Shown in pieces: positions 56,981-64,000 of a DNA stretch of 64,000 nucleotides. Under the pieces are notes generated by a model. That model was given only the letters and a program-made list of their open reading frames with translations. It ran no database searches and was not told the origin of the DNA. The translations under genes and the position numbers were made by a program. Each line of letters begins with the position of its first letter. Position 1 is the stretch's first letter. The stretch comes from Sulfuricella sp. (GTDB lineage: Bacteria > Pseudomonadota > Gammaproteobacteria > Burkholderiales > Sulfuricellaceae), in assembly GCA_028713975.1 (NCBI GenBank), contig JAQTNE010000008.1:1-64000 (forward strand), in the 5' to 3' direction.

Positions 56981-57037
56981 AACGGTCATGGCGAATCGCT
57001 GTTTCATAAATCGAGGCGGCGATTTGCCATGACCGTT
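56981..57037. repeat. Long inverted repeat at the hpnD 3' end
   Basis: Arms 56981-56999 (AACGGTCATGGC, then GAATCGC) and 57019-57037 pair at 18 of 19 positions around a 19-base loop. The right arm encodes the last residues of HpnD (LTVMANR). There is no T-run. Confidence 0.75.
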
Positions 57038-57876
57038 AGCCAGGTTTTCACGGCAATCCACAGTTTTCTGATCGGGGTCAGCGAGGTGCGCTGATTCAGC
57101 ACGTGGTAGCCGTCGCGCTCGATTTCATCCAGCACGGTGCGGTAAATCGCCGCCATGATCAGGCCGGTGATTTGATTCTTGCGATCAGCGGCGGGCAATG
57201 CGGCAAATGCCCGGTCGTAATACTGGCGCGCGCGCTCGGCCTGAAAAGCCATCAACCGGGTGAAATTCTCTGTTTCCCGTCCATGCAGGATGTCGGTTTC
57301 GCTGACGCCGAACTGTTGCAGTTCATCAAGCGGCAGATAGATACGGTCGCGTCGCGCATCTTCGCCGACATCGCGAATGATGTTGGTGAGCTGGAAGGCC
57401 AGCCCGAGGTCGTGAGCGTAGCCTTCGGTACACGCATCCCGGTAGCCGAAGATTTTTGCCGAAAGGAGGCCGACCACGCCAGCCACGCGATGGCAGTAGA
57501 GCTGAAGCTGGCTGAAATCAGCATAACGGTTTTGTTCCAGATCCATTTCCATGCCGGCGATGATTTCTTCGAGCTCGGCGGCGGGCAGGCCAAATTCCTC
57601 GACCAGCGGCGCCAGCGCCTGGCCGACCGGATGTTCCGGGTGGCCGGTGTAGATGTTCGCCACTTCGTTGCGCCACCAGGCGAGTTTGGCATGGGCGATG
57701 GCGGCATCGTGGTATTCGTCGACGATGTCATCGACTTCGCGGCAGAAGGCGTAGAGAGCCGTGATGGCTTGTCGCCTGGGCGAGGGCAGGAAGAGAAAGC
57801 TGTAATAAAAGCTGGAGCCGCTTTTCGAGGCTTTTTCCTGGCAATATTGGTCAGGGGTCACGGTGCTTTCTTTCAT
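57004..57876 (-). CDS. hpnD: Presqualene diphosphate synthase HpnD
   Basis: A 290-residue member of the squalene/phytoene synthase family. Two aspartate motifs are visible: FCREVDDIVDEYHD and IRDVGEDARRDRIYLP. HpnD joins two farnesyl diphosphates to presqualene diphosphate. Its ATG overlaps the hpnC stop (ATGA). The C-terminal codons form one arm of a long inverted repeat. Confidence 0.93.
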   Translation of the reverse strand: MKESTVTPDQYCQEKASKSGSSFYYSFLFLPSPRRQAITALYAFCREVDDIVDEYHDAAIAHAKLAWWRNEVANIYTGHPEHPVGQALAPLVEEFGLPAAELEEIIAGMEMDLEQNRYADFSQLQLYCHRVAGVVGLLSAKIFGYRDACTEGYAHDLGLAFQLTNIIRDVGEDARRDRIYLPLDELQQFGVSETDILHGRETENFTRLMAFQAERARQYYDRAFAALPAADRKNQITGLIMAAIYRTVLDEIERDGYHVLNQRTSLTPIRKLWIAVKTWLTVMANRRLDL

Positions 57877-58685
57877 TTTTTTCGCAACGCGCGGTAGAGC
57901 ATGTAAATCCAGTCACCAGATTTGATCATCGGACGGTGATTGAAAATATCGCCGCCGGATTTGTGCAGTTTGCGCAGGATGGTTTCCCCGCCCATGATGA
58001 TCATGCGCATTTCCAGGCCGATCCGACCGTGCAGTATGGTGCCCAGTGGCGCGCCGGCTTGCAATAATTTGCGCGTGCGCTCGATCTGGGAGAGCATGAA
58101 CGGCTTCCACAGGCCGCCGCAGTCACCACGAGCAATCTGTGCCTCGGCGATGCCGTATTTTGCCAGCTCGTCCTGCGGCAGGTAAATCCTGTTTTTGTCA
58201 TGGTAATCGATGGCGATGTCTTGAAGGAAGTTGATCAGTTGCAGGCTGGAGCAGATTGCGTTGGAATAGCCGATATTGCGTTCGGTTGCCGCGCCATACA
58301 GGTGGAGCAGCAGCAGGCCGACCGGATTGGCGGAGCGCTGGCAGTAATTCATCACCTCGCCAAGATTGGCGTAGCGTTTGGTCGTGACATCCTGGGAAAA
58401 GGCGTTAAGCAGATCGTAAAAAGGCTGTAGTGGCAGGTGGTGGTGGGCGACGATTTCAGCCAGATCGACAAATAGTGGCGTTGTCGGCGCAATTCCTGCG
58501 CTGATGCCGTCCAGTTCGGAGCGGAAGTTGCTGAGTAGCGACAGGCGTGTGGCATCTTCGAGGTCGCCTTCGTCGGCGAAATCATCCGCTGCCCGTGCGA
58601 AGGCGTAAATGATGCTGACCGGATGGCGCAACCGTTTTGGCAACAATACCGAGGCCACCGGGAAATTTTCATAGTGTTGAGGCAT
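57873..58685 (-). CDS. hpnC: Hydroxysqualene synthase HpnC
   Basis: A 270-residue squalene/phytoene synthase family member that converts presqualene diphosphate to hydroxysqualene. It starts MPQHYENFPVASVLLPKRLR. Motifs are FARAADDFADEGD and LQDIAIDYHDKNRIYLPQDE. First gene of hpnC-hpnD-hpnE-yciK. No squalene-hopene cyclase gene lies in the window. Confidence 0.93.
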   Translation of the reverse strand: MPQHYENFPVASVLLPKRLRHPVSIIYAFARAADDFADEGDLEDATRLSLLSNFRSELDGISAGIAPTTPLFVDLAEIVAHHHLPLQPFYDLLNAFSQDVTTKRYANLGEVMNYCQRSANPVGLLLLHLYGAATERNIGYSNAICSSLQLINFLQDIAIDYHDKNRIYLPQDELAKYGIAEAQIARGDCGGLWKPFMLSQIERTRKLLQAGAPLGTILHGRIGLEMRMIIMGGETILRKLHKSGGDIFNHRPMIKSGDWIYMLYRALRKK

Positions 58686-58728
58686 AGGGTTTTCAGGCTA
58701 TTTGTGTGGCAGAAAGACGAGCGGAAAG

Positions 58729-58758
58729 CTGACAGCCGGTCTTTGAATATATTACACT
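58729..58758 (+). promoter_or_regulatory. Promoter of tRNA-Leu(TAG)
   Basis: -35 CTGACA (58729-58734), 18-base spacer, -10 TACACT (58753-58758), 10 bases before the mature tRNA 5' end. Confidence 0.5.
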
Positions 58759-58768
58759 ACCCGCTTTT

Positions 58769-58853
58769 GCGAAAGTGGCGGAATTGGTAGACGCACTGGA
58801 TTTAGGTTCCAGCGCCTCACGGCGTGGGGGTTCGAGTCCCCCCTTTCGCACCA
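58769..58853 (+). tRNA. tRNA-Leu (anticodon TAG)
   Basis: GCGAAAG at the 5' end pairs with CTTTCGC at the 3' end, with A-CCA encoded. It has a long variable arm, GGTTCGAGTCC T-arm and anticodon loop TTTAGGT, giving TAG for CUA codons. Length is 85 bases including CCA. tig follows 38 bases later. Confidence 0.96.
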
Positions 58854-58891
58854 GGATTGCAACAGACTATATAAATTTTAAGGATTGGGAA

Positions 58892-60193
58892 ATGGAAACA
58901 ACTACGGGAAATACCAGCCAACTGGAACGGACGCTTAACCTGGCAGTATCTCTCGCCGGCATGGAATCGGAGGTAGATGGCCGGCTTAAGCGGCTGGCGC
59001 GCACCGTAAAAATGGACGGATTTCGTCCCGGCAAGGTACCGTTCAAGATCGTGATACAGCAGTACAGCGGCCAGGTTCGCCAGGAAGTGCTGGGCGATGC
59101 CGTGCAGAAAAATTTTGCCGAAGCCGTCAAGGCACAGAACATGAAGGTGGCCGGTTATCCAAGAATCGAAGCCAAGCCTGTCGAAGGCGAGTCCAAGGAT
59201 CTGTTGTTTACAGCGACTTTCGAGGTTTACCCCGATGTGGTGGTGGGCGACATCAGTGCTACCAAAATCGAGCGCCCGCAAGTGGCGATAGGCGATGCGG
59301 AGATCGACAAGACCATTGAAATTGTGCGCAAGCAACGTGTGGTTTATAAGCCGGTCAAGCGTGCTGCTGCATCTGGCGACCAGGTTACGATTGATTATCG
59401 TGGCACCCTGAGCGGCGAAGAATTCCAGGGTGGCCAGGCCAAGGATTACAAGCTGGTGCTGGGCGAAGGCAAGACGCTGAAAGATTTTGAAGAGCCGGTC
59501 GTCGGCATGGAGGCAGGGAAAAGTAAATCGTTTGAATTAACTTTCCCCGAAGATTATCATGCCAAGGAACTGGCCGGAAAAACCGTGACGTTCGAGGTTA
59601 CGCTGAATCAAGTTTCTGAGCCGAAATTACCCGAAGTCGATGCCGATTTTGCCAAGTCGCTGGGCGTTCCGGATGGCAATCTGGAAGTGATGCGCAGCGA
59701 GATCAAGAGTAACCTGGAGCGCGAAGGAAAAAAACGCATCGATGCCCGCGTCAAGGAAGGCGTGATGCAGGCATTGCTCGATGCGACGCCGCTTGAGCTG
59801 CCCAAGGCACTGATCGAGATGGAAATTGATCGCTTGCGCGAGGGCGCGGGTGAAGATATGCGGGCTCGCGGCATGAACGTCGGCGACATTGCCTTCCCGG
59901 CCCATTTATTTGAAGAGCAGGCGCGCCGCCGGGTCGGCCTCGGGCTGATCCTGTCGGAAGTGGTCAAGACCAATGAATTGCAGGCCAAGGCAGAGCAGGT
60001 GCGCGACCGGGTGAATGAATTCGCCGAGAGCTACGAGCAGCCTGAGCATGTCGTGGCCTGGTATTACGGCGAACCGAACCGCCTGGCCGAAGTCGAATCG
60101 CTGGTGATGGAAGACAATGTGGTTCAATGGGCGCTGGATCGCGCCAAAGTGGCGGATGTCGCAATTATCTTTGATGAACTGATGGGGGCTTGA
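58892..60193 (+). CDS. tig: Trigger factor
   Basis: A 433-residue ribosome-bound chaperone and peptidyl-prolyl isomerase. I start at ATG 58892 ([20 protein letters not shown]); the longer frame runs through the tRNA and is spurious. The ribosome-binding signature is [12 protein letters not shown], the FKBP domain is around residues 150-240 ([20 protein letters not shown]), and the C-terminal helical arms follow. clpP starts in its stop codon (TGATG). Confidence 0.96.
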   Translation: METTTGNTSQLERTLNLAVSLAGMESEVDGRLKRLARTVKMDGFRPGKVPFKIVIQQYSGQVRQEVLGDAVQKNFAEAVKAQNMKVAGYPRIEAKPVEGESKDLLFTATFEVYPDVVVGDISATKIERPQVAIGDAEIDKTIEIVRKQRVVYKPVKRAAASGDQVTIDYRGTLSGEEFQGGQAKDYKLVLGEGKTLKDFEEPVVGMEAGKSKSFELTFPEDYHAKELAGKTVTFEVTLNQVSEPKLPEVDADFAKSLGVPDGNLEVMRSEIKSNLEREGKKRIDARVKEGVMQALLDATPLELPKALIEMEIDRLREGAGEDMRARGMNVGDIAFPAHLFEEQARRRVGLGLILSEVVKTNELQAKAEQVRDRVNEFAESYEQPEHVVAWYYGEPNRLAEVESLVMEDNVVQWALDRAKVADVAIIFDELMGA

Positions 60194-60822
60194 TGATTCA
60201 TAGTCAGAACTGGGAGCCGCAAAACCTGGGCTTGGTCCCGATGGTGATCGAGCAGAGCGGGCGCGGCGAGCGTGCGTTTGACATTTATTCCCGCCTTCTC
60301 AAGGAGCGGGTGATTTTTCTGGTTGGCCCGGTTACCGATACGACGGCCAACCTCATTGTGGCGCAGATGCTGTTCCTCGAGTCTGATAATCCGGATAAGG
60401 ATATTTTCTTCTATATCAACTCGCCGGGCGGCTCGGTCAGCGCAGGAATGGCGATTTACGACACCATGCAGTTCATCAAGCCCGACGTCAGCACCTTGTG
60501 TCTGGGCCAAGCTGCCAGCATGGGTTCGTTCCTTCTCGCCGCCGGTGCGAAGGGCAAACGTTTCTGTCTGCCGAATTCCCGCGTGATGATCCACCAGCCT
60601 TCGGGCGGCTTCCAGGGGCAGGCTTCCGACATCGAGATTCATGCCAAGGAAATCCTGTATTTAAGGCAGCGCCTGAATGCGATGTTGGCGCACCACACCG
60701 GCCAGCCTGTCAAAACGATTGAGAAAGACAGCGATCGCGACAATTTCATGAGCGGCGACGAAGCGGTAAAATACGGGCTGGTGGATAAAGTGCTGGCGAG
60801 CCGAGCCGATATTACTGGTTGA
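60193..60822 (+). CDS. clpP: ATP-dependent Clp protease proteolytic subunit
   Basis: A 209-residue serine peptidase from ATG 60193 ([20 protein letters not shown]). The catalytic Ser is in [14 protein letters not shown], His in [12 protein letters not shown], and Asp in [11 protein letters not shown]. It forms the double heptamer that degrades substrates fed by ClpX. Coupled to tig, with clpX 24 bases downstream. Confidence 0.97.
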   Translation: MIHSQNWEPQNLGLVPMVIEQSGRGERAFDIYSRLLKERVIFLVGPVTDTTANLIVAQMLFLESDNPDKDIFFYINSPGGSVSAGMAIYDTMQFIKPDVSTLCLGQAASMGSFLLAAGAKGKRFCLPNSRVMIHQPSGGFQGQASDIEIHAKEILYLRQRLNAMLAHHTGQPVKTIEKDSDRDNFMSGDEAVKYGLVDKVLASRADITG

Positions 60823-60846
60823 TGCCCCAATTAAGGAAGATTGAAA

Positions 60847-62112
60847 ATGTCTGATAAATCCGGTGGCGAAAAACTGCTTTACTGCTCCTTCTGTGGAAAA
60901 AGCCAGCATGAAGTGCGCAAGCTGATTGCCGGCCCTTCCGTGTTTGTTTGCGATGAATGTGTCGAGCTTTGCAACGACATTATTCGCGAGGAGGCGCAGG
61001 GCGATCAATCGGCTAAAACCGGCGCTTCCGACCTGCCGGCGCCGCAGGAAATTTGCCAGATGCTGGACGAGTACGTAATCGACCAGCCGAAAGCAAAAAA
61101 AATCCTGTCTGTCGCCGTCTACAATCACTACAAGCGCCTGAAGAACAGTTCCAAGACTGACGAGGTCGAGCTGGCCAAGAGCAACATCCTGCTGATCGGG
61201 CCGACCGGCTCCGGCAAAACGCTGCTGGCCCAGACCTTGGCGCGCATGCTTAACGTGCCTTTCGTCATGGCGGATGCGACTACCCTGACCGAGGCCGGTT
61301 ATGTCGGCGAGGATGTCGAAAACATTATCCAGAAGTTGCTACAGAAGTGCGATTACGATGTGGAAAAGGCGCAGCGCGGCATTGTTTATATCGATGAAAT
61401 AGACAAGATTTCGCGCAAATCCGACAACCCTTCGATCACCCGCGATGTGTCCGGCGAAGGCGTGCAGCAGGCGTTGCTGAAGCTGATCGAGGGAACGACC
61501 GCCTCGGTTCCGCCGCAAGGCGGGCGCAAGCATCCCAACCAGGAATTCCTGCAGGTGGATACCACCAATATCCTGTTTATCTGCGGCGGCGCATTCAGCG
61601 GGCTGGAGAAGGTGATCCGCAACCGTTCCGAAAAGGGCGGGATCGGCTTTGGCGCAGAAGTGAAGAGCAAGGATAACCGTAAGGAAATCGGCGAGGTGTT
61701 GCGCGATGTCGAGCCGGAGGATCTGATCAAGTTCGGCCTGATCCCGGAATTCGTCGGTCGCCTGCCGGTTGTTGCGACTCTCGAGGATCTCGACCAGAAC
61801 GCCTTGGTGCGCATTCTGACCGAACCGAAGAACGCGCTAATCAAACAGTACCAGAAGCTTTTCTCCATGGAAGGTGTGGAACTGGAATTCAGGGAGGATT
61901 CCCTGCTCGCCATCGCCAAAAAAGCGTTGGCAAGAAAAACTGGCGCCCGTGGATTGCGCTCGATCCTGGAACATACCTTGCTGGATACGATGTATGAGCT
62001 GCCTTCCATGAGCAATGTCGCCAAAGTGGTGATCGATGATGGCGTGGTGAACGGCGAAAGTCAGCCAATCCTGATTTACGCCGACCAGCCGAAAGCGGCA
62101 GAAACTGCTTGA
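60847..62112 (+). CDS. clpX: Clp protease ATPase subunit ClpX
   Basis: A 421-residue AAA+ unfoldase from ATG 60847 ([20 protein letters not shown]), with AAGGAAG upstream. The zinc-binding domain has C-X2-C and VCDECVELC; Walker A is [11 protein letters not shown]; Walker B is [10 protein letters not shown]; and the IGF-type ClpP-contact loop is in the [10 protein letters not shown] region. The C-terminus is complete. Confidence 0.97.
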   Translation: MSDKSGGEKLLYCSFCGKSQHEVRKLIAGPSVFVCDECVELCNDIIREEAQGDQSAKTGASDLPAPQEICQMLDEYVIDQPKAKKILSVAVYNHYKRLKNSSKTDEVELAKSNILLIGPTGSGKTLLAQTLARMLNVPFVMADATTLTEAGYVGEDVENIIQKLLQKCDYDVEKAQRGIVYIDEIDKISRKSDNPSITRDVSGEGVQQALLKLIEGTTASVPPQGGRKHPNQEFLQVDTTNILFICGGAFSGLEKVIRNRSEKGGIGFGAEVKSKDNRKEIGEVLRDVEPEDLIKFGLIPEFVGRLPVVATLEDLDQNALVRILTEPKNALIKQYQKLFSMEGVELEFREDSLLAIAKKALARKTGARGLRSILEHTLLDTMYELPSMSNVAKVVIDDGVVNGESQPILIYADQPKAAETA

Positions 62113-62120
62113 TTTTGCTT

Positions 62121-62144
62121 GGTTGCGGCCATTAGGCCGCAACC
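62121..62144 (+). terminator. Strong hairpin between clpX and lon
   Basis: Perfect 10-bp stem GGTTGCGGCC (62121-62130) and GGCCGCAACC (62135-62144), loop ATTA. No T-run follows, so termination is uncertain; it may protect the clpX 3' end or attenuate read-through. Confidence 0.5.
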
Positions 62145-62218
62145 GGCAGTGCCGCGCCGTTCCCACGGCGGCTGCTTGATCCATATTTCGTGAGCAGCAT
62201 TCAAATTTTCGGATACAC

Positions 62219-62246
62219 TTGAATTACCGCGAGTCGTCCCTACCTT
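62219..62246 (+). promoter_or_regulatory. Candidate heat-shock promoter of lon
   Basis: CTTGAA (62219-62224), 14-base spacer, CCCTACCT (62239-62246), 40 bases before the lon ATG. The -35 part fits the sigma-32 pattern well; the -10 part fits only in part. Confidence 0.35.
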
Positions 62247-62285
62247 AATAATCTATAGTCACAAGTTAAATTTCAGGTGGAGCCC

Positions 62286-64000
62286 ATGACCGAACATATT
62301 GACTCGTTAGATCAATCCGTGACACTGCCGCTGTTGCCGTTGCGCGATGTGGTGGTGTTCCCGCATATGGTGATCCCGCTGTTTGTAGGCCGCCCCAAAT
62401 CCATCAAGGCGCTGGAAACCGCCATGGAGTCGGGCAAGCACATCATGCTGGTGGCGCAGAAATCCGCCGCCAAGGACGAACCCGTACCCGAGGATATGTA
62501 TGAAGTCGGCTGCATGGCCAGCATCCTGCAGATGCTGAAATTGCCAGACGGCACCGTCAAGGTGCTGGTGGAAGGTAGCCAGCGTGCGCGGGTCAGGCAG
62601 TTCTCCGATGCCAAGACCCACTTTGCTGCGGAAGCCGACCTGATTACACAAGAAGACGGAGAAGACAATGAAATCGAGGCGTTGCGTCGTGGTCTTTTTG
62701 CGCAGTTCGATCAGTACGTCAAGCTGAATAAAAAAATTCCGCCGGAGATACTGACTTCGCTTGCCAGTATCGATGAAGCTGGCCGCCTGGCCGATACCAT
62801 TGCCGCGCACCTGCCGCTCAAGATCGAGCAGAAACAGGAAATTCTGGAAATGGTGAGCGTGCAAAAGCGCTTGGAACACATGCTCGGCATTCTCGATGCG
62901 GAAATCGAAATCCTTCAGGTGGAAAAACGCATCCGTGGCCGCGTCAAGCGCCAGATGGAGAAAAGCCAGCGCGAGTATTACCTGAACGAGCAGGTCAAGG
63001 CGATTCAGAAAGAGCTTGGCGACTCGGAAGAAGGCTCCGATCTGGACGAACTGGAAAAAAAGATCAAGGCTGCACACATGCCCAAGGAGGCGCTTGCCAA
63101 GGCCGAATCCGAATTGAAAAAGTTGCGCCTGATGTCGCCGATGTCAGCCGAGGCAACCGTGGTGCGGACTTTTATTGATACCATAACCGGTTTGCCGTGG
63201 AAGAAAAAAACCAAGATCAGCAAGGACCTGAGCGCCGCCGAAGCCGTGCTGGACAAGGATCATTACGGCTTGGGCAAGGTCAAGGAACGCATCGTCGAAT
63301 ATCTGGCGGTGCAGCAGCGCGTGGACAAACTCAAGGCACCGATTCTGTGTTTGGTTGGCCCGCCTGGCGTCGGAAAGACATCCCTTGGTCAATCCATCGC
63401 CCGTGCTACCAATCGCAAGTTCATTCGCATGGCGCTGGGCGGAGTGCGCGACGAGTCCGAGATTCGCGGTCACCGCCGCACTTACATCGGCTCGATGCCG
63501 GGCAAGGTGTTGCAAGGCATGACCAAGGTCGGTGTGCGCAATCCTTTGTTTCTGCTGGATGAAGTGGACAAGATGGGGATGGACTTCCGTGGCGACCCAT
63601 CGTCGGCGCTGTTGGAGGTGCTCGACCCGGAGCAGAATCACACTTTTGTCGATCATTACGTGGAAGTGGAATACGATTTGTCTGACGTGATGTTCGTGGC
63701 GACCGCGAACACCATGAATATCCCCAGTGCGTTGTTGGATCGGATGGAAGTGATTCGCCTGTCCGGCTACACCGAGGACGAAAAGATCAATATCGCCATG
63801 CGTTATCTGTTGCCGAAGCAGATGAAACAGCATGGTTTGAAGGATGAAGAAGTCAACGTCGCAGAGAGTGTCGTACGCGACATCGTCCGCTACTATACCC
63901 GCGAAGCGGGGGTGCGGAGTCTGGAGCGCGAAATCGCCAAAATCTGCCGCAAGGTAGTGAAAGCTCTGCTGCTTCAAAAAGGCAAAAGCAAGGGTAAGGT
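62286..64000 (+). CDS. lon: ATP-dependent Lon protease, N-terminal part (cut by window edge)
   Basis: 571 codons are in the window, from ATG 62286 with GGTGGAG upstream. The N-terminal substrate domain begins [21 protein letters not shown] coiled-coil segment follows ([20 protein letters not shown]). The AAA+ module has Walker [14 protein letters not shown] near residue 358, [11 protein letters not shown] and the sensor region [18 protein letters not shown]. The Ser-Lys protease domain lies beyond the window. Lon degrades damaged and regulatory proteins. Confidence 0.97.
   Translation, partial: MTEHIDSLDQSVTLPLLPLRDVVVFPHMVIPLFVGRPKSIKALETAMESGKHIMLVAQKSAAKDEPVPEDMYEVGCMASILQMLKLPDGTVKVLVEGSQRARVRQFSDAKTHFAAEADLITQEDGEDNEIEALRRGLFAQFDQYVKLNKKIPPEILTSLASIDEAGRLADTIAAHLPLKIEQKQEILEMVSVQKRLEHMLGILDAEIEILQVEKRIRGRVKRQMEKSQREYYLNEQVKAIQKELGDSEEGSDLDELEKKIKAAHMPKEALAKAESELKKLRLMSPMSAEATVVRTFIDTITGLPWKKKTKISKDLSAAEAVLDKDHYGLGKVKERIVEYLAVQQRVDKLKAPILCLVGPPGVGKTSLGQSIARATNRKFIRMALGGVRDESEIRGHRRTYIGSMPGKVLQGMTKVGVRNPLFLLDEVDKMGMDFRGDPSSALLEVLDPEQNHTFVDHYVEVEYDLSDVMFVATANTMNIPSALLDRMEVIRLSGYTEDEKINIAMRYLLPKQMKQHGLKDEEVNVAESVVRDIVRYYTREAGVRSLEREIAKICRKVVKALLLQKGKSKGK

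Noticed and set aside
58775-58891. N-terminal extension of trigger factor reading MAELVDALDLGSSASRRGG
   Set aside because: This is the translation of the tRNA-Leu gene itself, a well-known spurious peptide; the trigger factor family starts at 58892.

Overview
The window reads as a continuous stretch of a betaproteobacterial chromosome. The evidence is gene order: rpsF-priB-rpsR-rplI, hfq-hflX-hflK-hflC-DUF2065-hisZ-purA, ispG-hisS-yfgM-bamB-der, tRNA-Leu-tig-clpP-clpX-lon, and a hopanoid-precursor hpnCDE cluster. A Nitrosomonadales-type (Sulfuricella/Gallionella-like) lineage is my guess from overall gene content; the sequence alone does not prove it. Coding density is very high and no gene-free stretch exceeds about 300 bases.

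Layout. 1-6.2 kb: start of metY (cut by the window edge), a small secreted protein, two overlapping unknown genes, a copper-export pair (copA then copZ), a glycine-zipper envelope protein and a lipoprotein. 6.2-17.4 kb, all on the minus strand and read from high to low coordinates: recJ, prfB (with its programmed +1 frameshift), a four-gene Wadjet-type anti-plasmid SMC system (jetA-jetB-jetC-jetD), a Phd/PIN toxin-antitoxin pair, then lysS. prfB and lysS are normally neighbours, so the defence genes look inserted between them; jetA starts inside the prfB stop codon (TAATG). 17.6-21.7 kb: a shortened KdpD-like kinase, KdpE and the K+ transporter Kup. 21.8-35.5 kb: accA-tilS, a SPOR-domain protein, ndk, then rlmN-pilW-rodZ-ispG-hisS-yfgM-bamB-der and an unrecognised gene. 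35.7-45.1 kb: hfq to purA, a tRNA-Leu(CAG) on the opposite strand, rnr-rlmB. 45.2-47.7 kb: accessory genes (secreted protein, a ParD-like/RelE-like pair, a methyltransferase). 47.8-54.9 kb: ribosomal operon with a probable S6:S18 leader, dnaB, alr, a VapBC pair, radA and an FHA-domain gene. 54.9-58.7 kb, minus strand: hpnC-hpnD-hpnE and a YciK-like dehydrogenase. 58.8-64 kb: tRNA-Leu(TAG), tig, clpP, clpX and the start of lon.

A second layer is short repeats. A CCCTCTCCC-loop-GGGAGAGGGTT palindrome family occurs five times; one copy lies in frame inside recJ and one encodes the C-terminal tail of JetC. A 141-bp MITE-like element ends directly before the ispG start codon and appears to supply its ribosome binding site. 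Two other palindromes sit just upstream of hisS and der. The most noteworthy system is the Wadjet operon coupled to prfB; Wadjet itself is a known defence type, and I saw no wholly new multi-gene system that I can defend from sequence alone.
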